A DNA stretch of 64,000 bases from JANQIO01 sp043513815 (lineage in GTDB: Bacteria; Pseudomonadota; Gammaproteobacteria; Pseudomonadales; Halieaceae). Where the stretch lies: positions 3,038,001-3,102,000 of the forward strand of contig CP121313.1 of the NCBI GenBank assembly GCA_043513815.1, given 5' to 3'. Every line of letters begins with the position of its first letter. The stretch's first letter is position 1. The notes under the pieces were generated by a model. That model saw only the letters and a program-made list of their open reading frames with translations, had not been told where the DNA came from and did no database searches. Positions 7,960 through 19,741 of the stretch are shown piece after piece. The position numbers and the translations under genes are program-made.

Positions 7960-9180
7960 ATGGCTACCAGCGCATCAAAAGGGCAAATATTCACCTGGCA
8001 GGGCACCGATAAACAGGGTCGCTCCAGTAAGGGTGAAATCGAATCGGTGAGCCTGGCAATGGCCAAGGCTCAGCTGCGCCGCCAGGGCATCAAGCCAAAA
8101 ACGGTCAGGAAGAAGGCCAAACCGCTGTTCGGCTCCGGCGGCAAGAAAATCAAGCCCATGGACATCGCCATCTTTACCCGCCAGCTCGCTACCATGATGA
8201 AAGCCGGTGTGCCGCTGGTACAGAGCTTCGATATTGTCGGCGAGGGCCTGGAAAACCCCACCATGAAAGAGGTGGTGTTCAGCATCAAGGCGGATGTGGC
8301 GTCGGGTACCGGCCTGTCTCTTGCCCTGGAAAAGTATCCCCAGTACTTCGACGAACTGTTCGTCAGCCTGGTGGCCTCCGGCGAAACCTCGGGTACCCTG
8401 GAAACCATGCTTGACCGGGTGGCGGTGTACAAGGAAAAGTCTGAAGCCTTGAAAGCCAAAATCAAGAAGGCCATGACCTACCCGATCGCGGTGGTGGTCG
8501 TAGCACTGGTGGTGACGGCGCTGCTGCTGATAAAGGTGGTGCCCCAGTTCGCCGAGACCTTTTCATCCTTCGGCTCGGAACTACCGGCCTTTACCCTCTT
8601 CGTGCTGAAGATTTCCAACTTTACACAGGATTGGTGGTTCATCATCCTGATATCCGTCATTGTGATCGTGGCCGTCTACAAGGAGGTGTACAAGCGCTCC
8701 TTCGCGTTCCGGGAGGCCCAGGACAAGGTGATGCTGAAAATGCCCGTGGTCGGCGACATCGTTTACAACTCCGTCGTGGCGCGCTTCTCGAGGACCCTGG
8801 CAACGACCTTCTCAGCCGGTGTCCCGCTGGTTGACGCCCTGGAATCCGTGACGGGAGCAGCGGGCAGCATTCCCTATGCCAAGGCGATCCGGCAGATCAA
8901 GGATGACGTGACCACCGGTTCGACGCTTTACAGCTCGATCCACCAGACCGGCATGTTCCCGCTCATGTTGCTGCAAATGGTGTCCATCGGTGAAGAGTCC
9001 GGTGCCCTGGACGAGATGCTGGAAAAGGTGGCGAACTATTACGAGGATGCGGTGGACAACGCCGTCGACAGCCTCAGCTCGCTGATGGAGCCGATCATCA
9101 TGTCGGTGCTGGGTGTGCTCGTGGGCGGCCTGATGATCGCCATGTACCTGCCCATCTTCATGCTGGGTTCGGTCGTCTAA
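7960..9180 (+). CDS. pilC: Type IV pilus inner membrane platform protein PilC
   Basis: A 406-residue inner membrane protein of the GspF/PilC family. It has two repeated T2SSF domains, the first starting about FTRQLATMMKAGVPLVQ and the second about FSRTLATTFSAGVPLVD, each followed by membrane helices, and it ends in a hydrophobic helix. The protein couples PilB motion to pilin insertion. It lies 43 bp after pilB and 25 bp before pilD, so the genes are one operon. Length is typical. Confidence 0.96.
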   Translation: MATSASKGQIFTWQGTDKQGRSSKGEIESVSLAMAKAQLRRQGIKPKTVRKKAKPLFGSGGKKIKPMDIAIFTRQLATMMKAGVPLVQSFDIVGEGLENPTMKEVVFSIKADVASGTGLSLALEKYPQYFDELFVSLVASGETSGTLETMLDRVAVYKEKSEALKAKIKKAMTYPIAVVVVALVVTALLLIKVVPQFAETFSSFGSELPAFTLFVLKISNFTQDWWFIILISVIVIVAVYKEVYKRSFAFREAQDKVMLKMPVVGDIVYNSVVARFSRTLATTFSAGVPLVDALESVTGAAGSIPYAKAIRQIKDDVTTGSTLYSSIHQTGMFPLMLLQMVSIGEESGALDEMLEKVANYYEDAVDNAVDSLSSLMEPIIMSVLGVLVGGLMIAMYLPIFMLGSVV

Positions 9181-9205
9181 ATACGCTGCCTGACACTACC
9201 CTTAC

Positions 9206-10090
9206 ATGGACCTGATCGCCGCGCTGAACCAGCAGCCCATGCTGCTGAATGGACTCCTGCTGCTACTCGGTCTGACCGTGGGCAGCTTCCTGAACGTGGT
9301 GATCTACCGCATCCCCGCGATGATCGAGCGCGAAGAACATGCCTACTGTACCGCGCTGATCGAGGGCACACCCCAGCCTGACGCCGAAGCTTTCAACCTC
9401 GCTACTCCGGGCTCCCGCTGTCCTCACTGTGGGCACGCCATCAGGCCCTGGGAAAATATTCCGGTCATCAGTTACCTGTTGCTACGCGGTCGCTGCAGTA
9501 GCTGCAAGGTCGGCATCTCCCTGCGCTATCCTCTCATCGAGGCAAGCTGCGGCGCGCTGACTGTGTTGCTGAGCCTGCAGTTCGGCGGCCTGAGCACCGC
9601 CATGGTCATGGCGCTGCTGTTTACCTGGGCGCTACTGGCCCTGACCATGATCGACATCGATACCATGCTGCTGCCCGACGCCATCACCCTGCCCCTGCTG
9701 TGGCTGGGACTGCTGGTCAACCTGTTCGGCCTGTTCACTCCCCTGCAAGACGCCGTTATAGGTGCCATGGCCGGTTATGGGGTGCTGTGGGGCGTATTCT
9801 GGATGTTCAAGATCTTTACCGGCAAGGAAGGCATGGGCTACGGCGACTTCAAGCTGCTAGCGGCGCTAGGCGCCTGGCTGGGCTGGCAAGCCCTGCCGAT
9901 GATCATCCTGCTGTCTTCCTTCGTGGGTGCGGTCCTGGGCATCATCGTTATGCTGCTGCAGAAACGCGGCAAGGACGTCCCGATTCCCTTTGGCCCCTAC
10001 CTGGCCATAGCCGGCTGGATCGCCCTGGTATGGGGCAGTGACATCATGGCCTGGTACTGGGCCAATTTCACCACTGCACCGGCGGGCTAG
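9206..10090 (+). CDS. pilD: Prepilin peptidase/N-methyltransferase PilD
   Basis: A 294-residue polytopic membrane aspartyl protease (A24) that cleaves prepilins and methylates the new N-terminus. The N-terminal cytoplasmic domain has the zinc motif CPHCGH followed by CSSC. Both catalytic Asp motifs are visible: MIDIDTMLLPD and GMGYGDFK (the GxGD motif). About eight membrane segments follow the N-terminal domain. Its substrates would include PilA across the divergent promoter. coaE starts 5 bp after its stop. Confidence 0.96.
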   Translation: MDLIAALNQQPMLLNGLLLLLGLTVGSFLNVVIYRIPAMIEREEHAYCTALIEGTPQPDAEAFNLATPGSRCPHCGHAIRPWENIPVISYLLLRGRCSSCKVGISLRYPLIEASCGALTVLLSLQFGGLSTAMVMALLFTWALLALTMIDIDTMLLPDAITLPLLWLGLLVNLFGLFTPLQDAVIGAMAGYGVLWGVFWMFKIFTGKEGMGYGDFKLLAALGAWLGWQALPMIILLSSFVGAVLGIIVMLLQKRGKDVPIPFGPYLAIAGWIALVWGSDIMAWYWANFTTAPAG

Positions 10091-10095
10091 GCCGG

Positions 10096-10713
10096 GTGTC
10101 GGGCAAGCCCCCGGTCGTCGGTATTACCGGCGGCATCGGCAGCGGCAAGACCGCGGTAACCGATCAACTGCAGAAGCTGGGTGTCACGGTAGTCGATGCC
10201 GACCTCGCCGCTCGCATAATCATGGAGCCGGGACGCCCTGCTCTGGCCGCCGTTGTCGAGCGTTTTGGCAATGACATTCTGCTGCCCGACGGCCAGCTGG
10301 ATCGCGCCGCCCTGCGCCGCACCGTGTTTGAGGATCCGCAGCAGCGTCGCTGGCTGGAGCAGCTGACCCATCCGCTGATCGGCGAGGAAATCCTGCGCCA
10401 GCTTTCAGCCGCTGCATCACCCTATGTCGTGCTGTCATCACCCTTACTGCTGGAAACCAGCCAGAAGGAGCTGTGCGACCATATCGTCGTGGTAGATGTG
10501 CCGGAAGACGTCCAACTTGAACGCACCATGCACCGCGATGACAACGATGAGGGTCAGGTCCGTCGCATTATGGCCGCCCAACTGGCGCGCGCTGAACGTC
10601 TCGCCGGTGCGGATTCCGTGATCGACAATAATGGAACACTGGCGGACCTGGAGGCTCAGGTCGAGGCCCTGCACGCAGACCTGTTAGTGCGCTACGCCGC
10701 CAAAGAAGGCTGA
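10096..10713 (+). CDS. coaE: Dephospho-CoA kinase
   Basis: A 205-residue cytosolic P-loop kinase for the last step of CoA synthesis (dephospho-CoA + ATP to CoA + ADP). Walker A GGIGSGKT lies at about residues 11-18, DADLAAR is the CoA-binding motif, and LSSPLLLE occurs in the middle. It starts at GTG 10096, 5 bp after pilD, so it is part of the pilus operon as in many gammaproteobacteria. The usual followers yacG (and zapD) are not present; the next gene is convergent. Confidence 0.95.
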   Translation: MSGKPPVVGITGGIGSGKTAVTDQLQKLGVTVVDADLAARIIMEPGRPALAAVVERFGNDILLPDGQLDRAALRRTVFEDPQQRRWLEQLTHPLIGEEILRQLSAAASPYVVLSSPLLLETSQKELCDHIVVVDVPEDVQLERTMHRDDNDEGQVRRIMAAQLARAERLAGADSVIDNNGTLADLEAQVEALHADLLVRYAAKEG

Positions 10714-10731
10714 CGCGGCCCGAGGTCAGCC
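10708..10731 (+). terminator. Weak hairpin after coaE
   Basis: GGCTGAC (10708-10714) pairs with GTCAGCC (10725-10731). There is no clear U run afterwards, so it is only a possible end of the pilBCD-coaE transcript. Confidence 0.3.
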
Positions 10732-10815
10732 GTCAGTTCTCACCGATATCTGTAATTCTGCACGCCACAGCAAGCTGCTGTGCGCACCGAGCGCCGACTC
10801 GGTAAAATCTGGCGG

Positions 10816-11205
10816 TTAAAGCGCCAGACAAGCCTCAACGATTGGCCGGTTGGCGGCGGGAAACTCATAGTCCGCCAGCGCGGCGGGCGCGCACCAGGCC
10901 AGCGGCTGACCCTCACGCCCCTCGGGTTGCCCGCTAAAGCCATCGATCACCCACACATCCAGACACACCTGTTTATCCGCATAATCGTGATGCACCTGCA
11001 GAAGGGGCCGGCAGCGGGTGACGTGAATTCCCAGCTCCTCATGCAGTTCACGTTCCAAAGCGTGATTTACGGTTTCTCCCGACTCGACCTTGCCACCGGG
11101 AAATTCCCAGAGGCCGCCCTGGTGGGATTCATGGTGCCGTTTGCTGATGAGAATATCGCCGGCTGGGCCCACTATCACGCCCACGGCCACGTGGACGCGG
11201 GCCAT
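10816..11205 (-). CDS. mutT: MutT-like 8-oxo-dGTP diphosphatase (Nudix)
   Basis: A 129-residue Nudix hydrolase. The Nudix box is complete: GGKVESGETVNHALERE followed by LHEELGI. It removes oxidised dGTP (8-oxo-dGTP to 8-oxo-dGMP + PPi) so that it is not built into DNA. I start it at ATG 11205 (MARVHVAVGVIV), which overlaps the argJ stop as TGATG; a longer frame begins at 11262 but is argJ in another frame. There is no thiamine-phosphate-synthase-like C-terminal extension. The argJ-mutT order behind secA is conserved in Pseudomonas. Confidence 0.9.
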   Translation of the reverse strand: MARVHVAVGVIVGPAGDILISKRHHESHQGGLWEFPGGKVESGETVNHALERELHEELGIHVTRCRPLLQVHHDYADKQVCLDVWVIDGFSGQPEGREGQPLAWCAPAALADYEFPAANRPIVEACLAL

Positions 11206-12402
11206 CAGGTGCGATACTCCGCATTGATGCGCACATAGTCGTACGACAGGTCGCTGGTCCACACAGTCGCCGACTGATCACCGCGGTTGAGGCATACCTG
11301 AATGTGTATCTCACCCTCTGCCATGGCCGCAGCACCTTGCTCCTCGGTATAGCCTGCCGCTCGCCCACCGCGCTCGGCGATCAACACGCCATTGATATGC
11401 AAGGACACCTGGTCGACATCCAGACTGGGCACCTCTGCCCTGCCGATGGCCGCCAGCAGGCGCCCCCAGTTGGGATCGCTGGCAAACAGTGCGGTTTTCA
11501 CCAACGGTGAATGAGCAATGGTGTAGGCAACTTCGAGCGCCTCGGCCTCACTGGCGGCACTGGTCACCTCGACAGTTACAAACTTGCTGGCGCCCTCGCC
11601 GTCGCGGATCAGCGCCTGGGCAAGCTCGAGGGCCAATGAGTGAAGCGCCTCGCGCAGGGCGGGCAAGCGCGGATCTGCGGTGTCGGCGATTTCCGGATTG
11701 CCCGCAGCTCCAGTGGCCACCAGCATAGCGGCGTCGTTGGTTGAGGTATCGCCGTCCACAGTGACCCGGTTGAAACTCTTCTCAACCGTCTCCAGCCAGA
11801 GCGACTGGAGAAATGTCGGTTCAATCGCCGCGTCCGTTGCAAAAAACGCCAACATGGTGGCCATATTCGGCTTGATCATGCCCGCACCCTTCGCCATGCC
11901 GGTGAGGGTCACTGTTACGCCACCCAGGTCCAGCTGCCGAGAGGCTGCTTTGGGACGGGTATCCGTTGTCATGATGCCTTCGGCGGCGGCTAGCCACTGG
12001 TCATCGGTCAGGCCAGACACCGCCGCAGGCAGTGCATCAACAATCACCTGCACCGGTAGCGGTTCACCGATGACGCCGGTGGAAAAAGGCAGTACCGCCG
12101 CGGTGGTGACCCCGACCTGCTCGGCCAGCGAACGGCAGCAAGACAGGGCATCTTCAAGCCCCGGCTGCCCGGTACCGGCGTTGGCATTGCCGGTGTTCAC
12201 CAGCAAGTAGCGAGGTGCCGCCACCTGCAGGTGGTCCCGCGCCACCTGTACCGGGGCCGCGCAGAAGGCATTGCGGGTAAAGGTGCCGGCCACTCGCGAA
12301 CCTTCAGCGAGCTCCAGCAGCACCAGATCCAGTCGACCCGGCGTCTTGATACCGGCGCTCACGGCGGCGAGGCGCACACCTGCTACCGGCAGAGCGGCTC
12401 CC

Positions 12403-12416
<14 letters not shown>
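11205..12416 (-). CDS. argJ: Bifunctional ornithine acetyltransferase / N-acetylglutamate synthase
   Basis: About 403 residues. ArgJ moves the acetyl group from N-acetylornithine to glutamate in the cyclic arginine pathway. The precursor cuts itself before the Thr nucleophile in KPNMATMLAFF, preceded by KGAGMI; both parts are visible. The C-terminus has DPNWGR and ends NAEYRT as in the family. I favour ATG 12416 (MAASEGAALPVAGVRL), which overlaps the end of secA by 14 nt; an upstream ATG at 12461 lies inside the secA zinc-finger codons and would add 15 residues unlike family members. Confidence 0.93.
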
Positions 12417-15123
<2,707 letters not shown>

Positions 15124-15212
15124 GGGACCCGTTCGATGGTGGTTTGGGGGTATATAGGGGCGCCGATGCGAATATCCATCCGCCCGGCAGAGATTTTAGC
15201 TTTAAATGAGGG

Positions 15213-16139
15213 TCAGCGCCGGGTGCGGCGCACGTATGTTGCGGGGTCGACGGGACGACCGTTCTTGTAAACCTCATAGTGCACATGCGGGCCGGTAGAA
15301 CGGCCGCTGGAGCCCATGTGCGCGATGATCTGGCCCTTGCTGACGATATCGCCGACCTTGACCAGGTTTTCCTTATTGTGAGCGTAGCGAGTGGAGTACC
15401 CGCCGCCATGGCTGATCTCAACCATGTCGCCATAGCCGTAGCGATCGCCGGACCAGGTGACAACGCCACCCGCTACAGCCACTACGTCAGAGCCTTCCTT
15501 GCCGGCAAAGTCCACACCCTGGTGCCACATGGCCTGGCCCGTAAAGGGGTCCTTGCGCTGGCCGTAAGGTGATGACATCCAGCCCTTCTTGATGGGCCGG
15601 CCGGAGAGATAAATATCTTTTTGCAGCTGGCGATTGGAAAGCACCGCCTGCAGGAAATCGAGCTGTTGTTCGCGATCGGCGATGCGAGCTTCGAGGTCGC
15701 CCATCTCTGCCGCCAGCGTCGAGGGTGTAGTCGCCAGAACGGTGCCGTCTTCGCCGGTGTTGAGCGGGCCACCCAGGGCGGGGGTAACGCTGAAATCGAA
15801 TTCCCCATCATCCAGTCCAGCAAGGCCGGTAAGGCGGCTGCCCATGGCATCAAGACGCACCAGGCGTGCTTCCATCTCCGCCACGTTCAGGGAAATGGAC
15901 TGCAACCGGCGCTCCGCATCGGCGCGCAGCTCGGCGATCGCCTCGTTCTGGGCCTCAACTTCATCCTGCAGCGGCGCCAGTGATTGGGGTACTGCCACGA
16001 CCTGTGCTACCTGGTAGCCAAGACCAACCATGCCAAGGGGCAAGCCGATCGCGCACAGTGATAACACTGCACGAGACCACTTCCCGAGTGCGATAACCCG
16101 GGAGGCGCCTAGCCTCTTGTCAACGAGAATGATCTTCAT
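15213..16139 (-). CDS. M23 family metallopeptidase, membrane-anchored
   Basis: About 308 residues. One N-terminal membrane helix (LSLCAIGLPLGMVGLGY) is followed by a coiled-coil region and a C-terminal LytM/M23 domain. All zinc-site residues are present: HQGVDFAG, then GGGYSTRYAHN and GPHVHYEVYKNG. Such proteins cut peptidoglycan cross-bridges or act as EnvC-like activators; with intact ligands this one looks catalytic. The same gene precedes secA in Pseudomonas. I start at ATG 16139 (MKIILVDKRLG); an in-frame ATG at 16178 is possible. No clear Shine-Dalgarno. Confidence 0.85.
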   Translation of the reverse strand: MKIILVDKRLGASRVIALGKWSRAVLSLCAIGLPLGMVGLGYQVAQVVAVPQSLAPLQDEVEAQNEAIAELRADAERRLQSISLNVAEMEARLVRLDAMGSRLTGLAGLDDGEFDFSVTPALGGPLNTGEDGTVLATTPSTLAAEMGDLEARIADREQQLDFLQAVLSNRQLQKDIYLSGRPIKKGWMSSPYGQRKDPFTGQAMWHQGVDFAGKEGSDVVAVAGGVVTWSGDRYGYGDMVEISHGGGYSTRYAHNKENLVKVGDIVSKGQIIAHMGSSGRSTGPHVHYEVYKNGRPVDPATYVRRTRR

Positions 16140-16497
16140 TTCAACGGTCAAAACCCCAGAAAGCGTGAATATTCGCATATGTGTTTGTGAAATACTACGA
16201 CTTAATAAGCCCACTGTGACCTGCCAAAGCCACTGAAAAGCCTCGGAATTTGGGCGTTTTGGGACCTTATTCACACTACTGGAGCGATAACTAACGTTTT
16301 TGCGCGCCTTCAGCGGCGACATTACGCCGGTAACACGCGGGAAAAGAGAAGGCCGGATTGCAACAGCAACCCGGCCGCGCGGCAGCGGAACCGGTAAAGG
16401 CAAGGGGTCAGCCTGGGCCGACCCGCCGCCGCGGGGTCGCGCTGGCCCGGCCCTTCAGAGCCGTTCCAGTGCTACCACCGGGGGCCTTCCCCCGGGG
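16140..16497. other. Intergenic stretch between ftsZ and the M23 gene; lpxC and dciA not present
   Basis: No coding frame with family similarity is seen in these 358 bp. In Pseudomonas and Escherichia coli lpxC follows ftsZ here, and in Pseudomonas dciA also lies here. A GC-only hairpin (CCGGGGG/CCCCCGG with a 4-nt loop, 16478-16495) follows the ftsZ stop directly, and a second GGCCGG/CCGGCC hairpin lies near 16351-16376. Neither has a clear U run. The promoter of the M23-secA unit should be in the lower half. Confidence 0.7.
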
Positions 16498-17655
16498 TCA
16501 ATCCGCCTGGCGACGCAGGAAGGCTGGGATGTCGAAGTAGTCTTCCTGACCCACAGCGGCCGCCAGTCCAGCCTCCATCGCCGCTTCCGCAGAGGCAGGC
16601 TTGTCCTCTGAGGCTGCCCGACGCCGGGTTGGTGCAGCTGCCGGCTCCGCCTGCTTGGGGGCACTGTCAACCACCTGCAAGGGTGCCGCCCGCACAGCTT
16701 CAGAACCCAGGCCAGTGGCCACAACGGTTACCTTGAGGTCATCGGACATATCCGGATCGATCACGGTTCCCACCACCACCGTGGCGTTGTCGGACGCGAA
16801 CTCCTCGACGGCATCGCCCACCTCGGAGAATTCACCCAGGGACAGGTCAAGACCCGCGGTGATGTTCACCAGAATGCCACGAGCACCCTCCAGGTTAATA
16901 TCCTCCAGCAGCGGGCTGCGAATCGCCGCTTCTGCGGCCTCGCGGGCACGATTCTCACCGCGAGCGGAGCCGGTACCCATCATTGCCATACCCATCTCGG
17001 ACATCACCGTGCGCACATCCGCGAAGTCGACATTGATCATGCCGGGACGGATGATCAGATCGGCGATGCCCTGCACCGCGCCGAGCAGTACGTCATTGGC
17101 CTCCTTGAACGCCTCCAGCAGTGAGGTGCTCTTGCCCAGTACCTCCAGCAGCTTCTCGTTGGGAATGGTGATTAACGAGTCCACGTGCTGTTGCAGTTCC
17201 TTCATCCCCTCGTTGGCAATAAGCGTGCGCTTCTTGCCCTCAAAGATGAACGGCCGGGTGACGACTGCCACCGTGAGGATACCCATCTCGCGGGCCACCT
17301 CAGCCACCACCGGAGCAGCCCCGGTGCCGGTCCCACCACCCATACCGGCGGTAATGAAAACCATATCGGCGCCCTTGAGTGAATCGGCGACACGGTCACG
17401 ATCTTCCATGGCGGCGGCACGGCCGATATCCGGGTTGGCGCCGGCACCCAGTCCCTTGGTGATATCGCCTCCCAGTTGCAGCACCGTGCGGGCTGCCACA
17501 TCGTTTAGCGCCTGGGCGTCGGTATTGGCGCAAATGAAATCAACACCATCAACATGGTTATCGATCATGTGCTTGACGGCGTTGCCGCCACCGCCCCCCA
17601 CACCGATCACCTTGATGACGGCACTCTCTGGTACATTGTCAATCAGTTCAAACAT
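16498..17655 (-). CDS. ftsZ: Cell division GTPase FtsZ
   Basis: A 385-residue tubulin-like GTPase that forms the Z ring. The tubulin signature GGGTGTG lies at about residues 106-112, with the N-terminal VIGVGGGGGNAV nucleotide loop and the T7 loop NVDFADVRTVM. A variable linker (about 320-365) leads to the C-terminal peptide DYFDIPAFLRR that binds FtsA, ZipA and other partners. Normal length. It follows ftsA with a 72-bp gap and closes the dcw cluster. Confidence 0.97.
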   Translation of the reverse strand: MFELIDNVPESAVIKVIGVGGGGGNAVKHMIDNHVDGVDFICANTDAQALNDVAARTVLQLGGDITKGLGAGANPDIGRAAAMEDRDRVADSLKGADMVFITAGMGGGTGTGAAPVVAEVAREMGILTVAVVTRPFIFEGKKRTLIANEGMKELQQHVDSLITIPNEKLLEVLGKSTSLLEAFKEANDVLLGAVQGIADLIIRPGMINVDFADVRTVMSEMGMAMMGTGSARGENRAREAAEAAIRSPLLEDINLEGARGILVNITAGLDLSLGEFSEVGDAVEEFASDNATVVVGTVIDPDMSDDLKVTVVATGLGSEAVRAAPLQVVDSAPKQAEPAAAPTRRRAASEDKPASAEAAMEAGLAAAVGQEDYFDIPAFLRRQAD

Positions 17656-17727
17656 TTTGCGTTTCTCCCCTTTTGGAACATGGCGATGCGAACATCGCCG
17701 CCTTTACTACATGGGCCTCGTCGGCCA

Positions 17728-18966
17728 CTAAAAGTTATTCTTGAACCAGCCCTTAAGGCGCTCAAGCACATTGGGTTGCACCGGTCCTCGTGCTGCCGGC
17801 CGCGGAATGCTGTCGTCCTGGCGGGCGGCGCCGTACTGCAGCAGACCAACGCCGGTCGAGTAGATCGGGTTGCGAACAATGTCGGTCAGCCCCGAAACCA
17901 TCTGCGGGAATCCAACCCGCACAGGCATATGGAAGATCTCTTCTGCCAGCTCCACCACGCCTTCCATTTTCGAGGTCCCGCCGGTGAGCACGATGCCCGC
18001 GGGCACCAGGTCCTCGAAACCGGACCGGCGCAGTTCGGCCTGCACCAGCGTAAACAGCTCGTCGTAGCGCGGCTCTACCACCTCGGCCAGGGCCTGGCGC
18101 GACAAATCGCGCGGCGCGCGATCACCAACGCTGGGCACCTTGATAGTTTCGTCTGCCCCGGCCAGCTGAGTGAGGGCACAGGCGTACTTGATCTTGATTT
18201 CTTCGGCGTGCTGGGTCGGCGTACGCAGCGCCATGGCGATGTCATTGGTGACCTGATCGCCGGCAATCGGAATCACCCCGGTGTGCCGGATTGAGCCTTC
18301 GGTAAAGATGGCGATGTCAGTGGTACCGCCGCCGATATCCACCAGACAGACGCCCAGCTCTTTCTCATCCTCCGTCAACACCGCGTAGCTGGAGGCGAGC
18401 TGTTCGAGAATGATGTCCTCGACATCCAGCCCGCAGCGACGAATGCACTTCTCGATATTCTGTGACGCATTGGTCGCGCAGGTCACCAGGTGCACCTTGG
18501 CCTCCAGGCGAACACCGGACATGCCCAGTGGCTCCTTGATGCCCTCCTGGCTATCGATCACGTACTCCTGGGGAAGGATGTGCAACACCCGCTGGTCGGC
18601 GGGAATGGCCACTGCCTGGGCAGCGTCAATCACTCGCTCCACGTCCAGGGCGTAGACCTCGCGATCGCGAATCGCAACGATGCCATGACTGTTGAGACTG
18701 CGAATATGGCTGCCAGCAATGCCGACATACACTGAGTGAATCTGGCATCCGGCCATCAGCTCGGCCTCTTCCACTGCACGCTGGATGGATTGCACGGTGG
18801 ACTCGATGTTAACCACCACGCCCTTTTTGAGTCCCTTGCTGGGATGCGAGCCGATACCCACCACTTCGATGGTGCCGTCACTGGCTATTTCGCCAACGAT
18901 AGCGACCACCTTGGAGGTGCCGATATCCAGCCCGACGATCATCTTGCGGTCCTGTGCGCTCCCCAT
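17728..18966 (-). CDS. ftsA: Cell division protein FtsA
   Basis: About 412 residues, actin-like ATPase that ties FtsZ filaments to the membrane. Motifs: VGLDIGTSKVVAIVGE (phosphate 1), the SHMA-type 1C domain region, DIGGGTTDIAIF (phosphate 2) and VLTGGTSKMEGV (adenosine). The C-terminal amphipathic helix VLERLKGWFKNNF is the membrane anchor. The start is ATG 18966, with GAGGGAG upstream; the longer frame upstream is ftsQ read in another frame. It lies 19 bp after ftsQ. Confidence 0.96.
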   Translation of the reverse strand: MGSAQDRKMIVGLDIGTSKVVAIVGEIASDGTIEVVGIGSHPSKGLKKGVVVNIESTVQSIQRAVEEAELMAGCQIHSVYVGIAGSHIRSLNSHGIVAIRDREVYALDVERVIDAAQAVAIPADQRVLHILPQEYVIDSQEGIKEPLGMSGVRLEAKVHLVTCATNASQNIEKCIRRCGLDVEDIILEQLASSYAVLTEDEKELGVCLVDIGGGTTDIAIFTEGSIRHTGVIPIAGDQVTNDIAMALRTPTQHAEEIKIKYACALTQLAGADETIKVPSVGDRAPRDLSRQALAEVVEPRYDELFTLVQAELRRSGFEDLVPAGIVLTGGTSKMEGVVELAEEIFHMPVRVGFPQMVSGLTDIVRNPIYSTGVGLLQYGAARQDDSIPRPAARGPVQPNVLERLKGWFKNNF

Positions 18967-18985
18967 GAGCCCGTCTCCCTCGGTA

Positions 18986-19741
18986 CTAGGTTTTTTGTTT
19001 TTTGTCTGCCAGCCAGGCCACCGCAGCACCCTGGCTGTAGCGCAGGTCAACCCGCGCCAGTTCATCCCGTCGCGACGCCAGCCGTGCCTGGTATATCGCC
19101 GCCAGCCGCACCAGCTTTTCTTCCAGCTGGTCGCGACCAAATACCACCTCACCACCGCCTTCCAGACTGGCCGTCAGCCCACCACGCGGACTCATCAGCA
19201 GCGCAGTCACCCTGAGGCCCAGCGGCTGCAGGTGTTCCTGGACCAGCTTGTAGCGGGTCATCAGCTCGCCCTGGCTGCCCTCCGGTCCGGACAGCTTCGG
19301 TAAACCGTCCAGCAGCTCATTCGCGCCGGGGCGAAATACTTCACCGGCATGGTTCAGGTAAGCAGCGCTGCCCCACTGGGCAATCGGCCGCTGTTCCACC
19401 ACCTGCACTTCGATGCTGTCAGGCCACTGGCGCCGCACGACGGCGCGGTGAACCCATGGCAACGCTTCAAGCGGCTCGCGGATAGTCTGCAAATCGAGCC
19501 ACAGGAATCCGCCGCTCAGGGAGTCGCTGATTACTGCCATCAGTTCGTCACGGGACACCTGTTGCACGTCACCCGAGACCACCACACGATTGACCGGCAG
19601 CGACAGCAGGTAGGCGCCGACCGCCCCGACCAACGCCAGCAGGCAGCAGCCCAACATCCCCGCCACCAGCCGACGCAGCAACACCCCTTCGCGAGACTTG
19701 CGGGGTTGGGTCCGCGCATTGCGGGTCGCGCCAGTCGCCAT
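18986..19741 (-). CDS. ftsQ: Cell division protein FtsQ
   Basis: A 251-residue bitopic inner membrane protein. A basic N-terminal tail is followed by one membrane helix (GCCLLALVGAVGAYLL), a POTRA domain starting at VNRVVVSGDVQQVSRDEL, and the FtsQ beta domain. It recruits FtsB and FtsL and through them FtsWI. The start ATG overlaps the ddl stop as TAATG, so it is coupled to ddl. Confidence 0.94.
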   Translation of the reverse strand: MATGATRNARTQPRKSREGVLLRRLVAGMLGCCLLALVGAVGAYLLSLPVNRVVVSGDVQQVSRDELMAVISDSLSGGFLWLDLQTIREPLEALPWVHRAVVRRQWPDSIEVQVVEQRPIAQWGSAAYLNHAGEVFRPGANELLDGLPKLSGPEGSQGELMTRYKLVQEHLQPLGLRVTALLMSPRGGLTASLEGGGEVVFGRDQLEEKLVRLAAIYQARLASRRDELARVDLRYSQGAAVAWLADKKQKT

